This document shows, piece after piece, positions 62,020 through 64,000 of a stretch of 64,000 bases of DNA. The stretch comes from Alphaproteobacteria bacterium. GTDB taxonomy: Bacteria; Pseudomonadota; Alphaproteobacteria; Reyranellales; Reyranellaceae. The notes under the pieces are model-generated. The model searched no databases. It was not told where the DNA came from and saw nothing but the letters and a program-made list of their open reading frames with translations. The stretch covers positions 62,001-126,000 of the forward strand of contig JAFKFK010000013.1 of NCBI GenBank assembly GCA_017307275.1, in the 5' to 3' direction. The number at the start of each line of letters is the position of its first letter. Within the stretch, counting starts at the first letter, position 1. Made by a program: the position numbers and the translations under genes.

Positions 62020-62910
62020 ATGCTTACGACCGAGCAGATCGAAGCCTATCGTCGCGACGGCTATCTGGTGATCCCCCGCCTGATCCAAGGCGAACAGCTT
62101 GCACGCTTGCGGGCGCTCACCGACCAGATCGTGGCCGAGGCCCGCGGCGTTGCCGCCAACGACGACCTCTACGACCTCGAACCCAGCCACAGCGCCACGC
62201 TGCCGCGGGTTCGCCGGCTGAAGCCCGCCATCTTCAAGCGCTACGCCTTCTTCCATGCGCTGGCGCGCGATCCCGCGATCACATCGGTTTTGAGCCAGCT
62301 CCTCGGCCCGGCCATCCGCATGCATGGCGGCAAACTCAACATGAAGTCGGCAGGGTACGGCTCGCCGGTCGAATGGCATCAGGACTGGGCCTTCTATCCG
62401 CACACCAACGACGACGTGCTGGCAACCGGGATCTATCTCGACGATTGCGGGGAGAGCAACGGCCCGCTGATGGTCCTGCCGGGCACCCACCACGGTCCCG
62501 TCCACGACCATCACGCCGACGGCCGCTTCTGCGGCGCGATGAATCCCGCCGCGTGCGATCTCGATTTCGGCAAGGCCGTACCGCTGATGGGACCGGCGGG
62601 GTCGATGACCATCCATCACGTCCGGCTGGTCCATGGCTCCGCTCTCAACCACTCGAACAGCCAGCGCCGTCTGCTGTTGCACGAGTATGCCGCGGCCGAT
62701 GCCTGGCCGTTGATGGGCGTGCCCGATTTCGACGAGTTCAACAGCCGCATGGTTCTGGGCGAGCCGACCATCGAGCCGCGCGTGCGCCCAGCGCCAATAC
62801 GCATGCCACTACCCCCAGCCGATCACCAGGGGTCGATCTACGAGAACCAGCGCGGATCGGGACGCCGGTTCTTCGAAACCTACGAGGAGCGCGCGCGCAT
62901 TGCCAACTAA
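62020..62910 (+). CDS. Phytanoyl-CoA dioxygenase family (PhyH) protein
   Basis: 296 aa Fe(II)/2OG dioxygenase. QIEAYRRDGYLVIPRLI N-terminal signature, metal HxD in EWHQDWAF (His120, Asp122), VLPGTHHGPVHDHH, the distal His in MTIHHVRLVHGSALNHS, and the 2OG Arg in NSQRRLLLHEY. ATG 62020 without clear Shine-Dalgarno. Hydroxylates an unknown, probably lipid- or CoA-linked, substrate. YceI starts inside its 3' end. Confidence 0.88.
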   Translation: MLTTEQIEAYRRDGYLVIPRLIQGEQLARLRALTDQIVAEARGVAANDDLYDLEPSHSATLPRVRRLKPAIFKRYAFFHALARDPAITSVLSQLLGPAIRMHGGKLNMKSAGYGSPVEWHQDWAFYPHTNDDVLATGIYLDDCGESNGPLMVLPGTHHGPVHDHHADGRFCGAMNPAACDLDFGKAVPLMGPAGSMTIHHVRLVHGSALNHSNSQRRLLLHEYAAADAWPLMGVPDFDEFNSRMVLGEPTIEPRVRPAPIRMPLPPADHQGSIYENQRGSGRRFFETYEERARIAN

Positions 62911-63484
62911 GCTCCTGGGACTGTTCGGTCTGGCCGCCGCGACACTGCTCTCCGTCGCGGGCCAAAGTGCATGGGCTGCCGAAGACCTCAAGATCGGCGG
63001 CAATCGCGGCACCATGGAATTCGCCATCGGCGATTCGCGCATCTTCCGTACGACCGGCGGCTTCCAGACGTGGCAAGGCAATGTCCAGGTGAACGACGCG
63101 GACATGCCCAAGAGCGCCGTCCAGGTCACCGTGGACACCCACAGTCTGAAGATGATGGACCGCCAGCAGGCCGACATGCTGAAGGATTCGGACTTCTTCG
63201 ACGTCGATCGCTTTCCGCAGATGACGTTCCGGTCGGAGAAGGTCGAACGGACGGGCGCGGAAACCCTCAAGATCGACGGCTTCCTCACTTTGCGCGGCGT
63301 CACCCGGCCGATGACCCTCGATGTCACTGTGTCGGACCGCAAGCCCAATGCCGCTCCCGGCGCGCCCTATGCCCGCGTCCGCGCCAAGGGAACGATCAAG
63401 CGGTCGGATTTCGGCATGACCAAATACGTCGATCTGGTGGGCGACAACGTCGAGATCATCATCAGCACCGATGCCTGGCGCTGA
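62900..63484 (+). CDS. YceI-family periplasmic lipocalin-like protein
   Basis: 194 aa, TTG start inside the PhyH end (11-base overlap). Sec signal peptide ending SAWAAED. Lipocalin-like barrel: GTMEFAIGDSRIFRTTGGFQTWQGNVQV, SLKMMDRQQADMLKDSDFFDVDRFPQMTFRS and RSDFGMTKYVDLVGDNVEIII are the family signature. Binds polyisoprenoids such as ubiquinone in homologues. Overlaps the cytochrome b561 gene by 14 bases, a common pairing. Confidence 0.9.
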   Translation: MPTKLLGLFGLAAATLLSVAGQSAWAAEDLKIGGNRGTMEFAIGDSRIFRTTGGFQTWQGNVQVNDADMPKSAVQVTVDTHSLKMMDRQQADMLKDSDFFDVDRFPQMTFRSEKVERTGAETLKIDGFLTLRGVTRPMTLDVTVSDRKPNAAPGAPYARVRAKGTIKRSDFGMTKYVDLVGDNVEIIISTDAWR

Positions 63485-64000
63485 GGGGCGTCGCCGGGGG
63501 CATCATCCCGGCGCCAAGGCCTTCCACTGGATCACCGCTCTGGCCGTTCTCGGCCTGCTGGGCGTCGGCCTATGGATGACCGGCCTGCCGCTCGGGCTGC
63601 TGAAACTCAAAGTCTATGGCTGGCACAAATGGATCGGCCTCGTCGTCCTGGCCCTCACAGTCGCGCGGCTGTGGTGGCGCTGGCGCCATCCGCCTCCGCC
63701 CCTGCCCGGCGCCTTGCCGAACTGGGAGCGCCGCGCCGCACACGCCGCACATTGGGCCCTCTTCTTCCTGTTGCTCGCCATGCCGATCAGCGGCTGGATG
63801 ATGAACTCCGCGGCTGGCGTCGGGCTCTACTGGTTCGGCTACGTGCCGATCCCCGATCTGGTGCCGCGCGATCCCGACCTGTTCGAAACGTTGCGCACGG
63901 TTCACCGTGTGCTATCGCGTCTGCTGATGGCCGTCGTCGCGCTGCATGTCGGAGCGGTCGTCTATCACGACGTGTTGCGCCGCGACGGCATCTTCCGCCG
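63471..64000 (+). CDS. Cytochrome b561, 3' truncated by window edge
   Basis: 176 residues visible, continuing past the window. Four membrane helices. Histidines placed as heme ligands: AFHWITAL in helix 1, VYGWHKWIGL at helix 2, ERRAAHAAHWALFF at helix 3 and VVALHVGAVVYHDV at helix 4. Transfers electrons across the membrane from quinol. ATG 63471 lies within yceI; the yceI-b561 pair is a familiar two-gene module. Confidence 0.88.
   Translation, partial: MPGAEGRRRGHHPGAKAFHWITALAVLGLLGVGLWMTGLPLGLLKLKVYGWHKWIGLVVLALTVARLWWRWRHPPPPLPGALPNWERRAAHAAHWALFFLLLAMPISGWMMNSAAGVGLYWFGYVPIPDLVPRDPDLFETLRTVHRVLSRLLMAVVALHVGAVVYHDVLRRDGIFR

Noticed and set aside
1..64000. CRISPR arrays, insertion sequences, prophage or toxin-antitoxin loci
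   Set aside because: No regularly spaced repeats, transposase or integrase motifs, phage structural genes or paired small toxin/antitoxin frames were seen.

Overview
This 64-kb window is a dense, GC-rich chromosomal segment that looks like a free-living alphaproteobacterium with a large uptake and catabolic repertoire. Support comes from split gatB and gatCA loci (indirect Gln-tRNA synthesis), two complete Liv-type branched-chain amino acid or organic-acid ABC systems, three TTT (Bug) solute receptors, many glutathione S-transferases, and an alphaproteobacterial-style Dps. A Reyranella-like or Bradyrhizobium-like lineage would fit, but the genus cannot be fixed from the sequence alone. No rRNA, IS element, prophage or CRISPR array was seen. 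One tRNA is present, tRNA-Ser(GCU).

Layout. 1-7.2 kb: a MetE/UROD-like gene end, a 2-hydroxyacid dehydrogenase and a Bug receptor in one operon; an MFS carrier, a Baeyer-Villiger-type monooxygenase and an SGNH hydrolase. 7.3-14.2 kb: a GntR regulator facing a seven-gene unit livKHMGF-DUF6166-Zn alcohol dehydrogenase. 14.3-23.8 kb: a sterol-desaturase-type membrane enzyme, tRNA-Ser, argE, dps, two related GSTs, and small DUF proteins around a WYL regulator. 23.8-29.5 kb: a luciferase-like monooxygenase and a second Liv system whose receptor gene faces its own permease/ATPase genes. 29.6-36 kb: a secreted serine hydrolase, a cyclase-family protein, a CobW-type metallochaperone GTPase, a GST, a glyoxalase-like protein and a metallo-beta-lactamase hydrolase. 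36-40.5 kb: a coupled glucose dehydrogenase/GH15 pair, then gatB. 40.5-50.8 kb: a Bug receptor, an esterase, a TetR/P450 divergent pair with a striking operator, a D-aminoacylase-like enzyme and an RND efflux pump. 51-58.9 kb: a VOC protein, a LysE exporter, a Bug-receptor pseudogene behind a Shine-Dalgarno-sequestering hairpin, gatCA, a Na+/H+ antiporter with a cyclic-nucleotide-binding domain, and ruvX. 58.9-64 kb: a four-gene unit (2OG-Fe oxygenase, exported amidohydrolase, YtkA-like protein, diheme peroxidase) and a divergent PhyH-yceI-cytochrome b561 run.

How it works together. The dominant theme is periplasmic capture of organic acids and amino-acid-like compounds, mostly by receptors with twin-arginine-type leaders, followed by oxidation (dehydrogenases, flavin and P450 monooxygenases, Fe(II)/2OG dioxygenases) and glutathione-based detoxification. 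Most genes sit in short, tightly overlapping operons, and several convergent pairs end on shared stop-codon palindromes.

The strongest unusual signals, all read directly from the bases, are: an 11-bp tandem duplication that frameshifts the end of a GST; a single in-frame amber codon in an otherwise intact Bug receptor; an 11-bp perfect hairpin over that receptor's ribosome binding site; a perfect 14-bp inverted repeat between tetR and a P450; and a palindromic operator between the -35 and -10 of the RND pump. I saw no clear defence island or wholly new multi-gene machine. The best candidate for an undescribed functional unit is the coupled exported operon at 58.9-62.0 kb.
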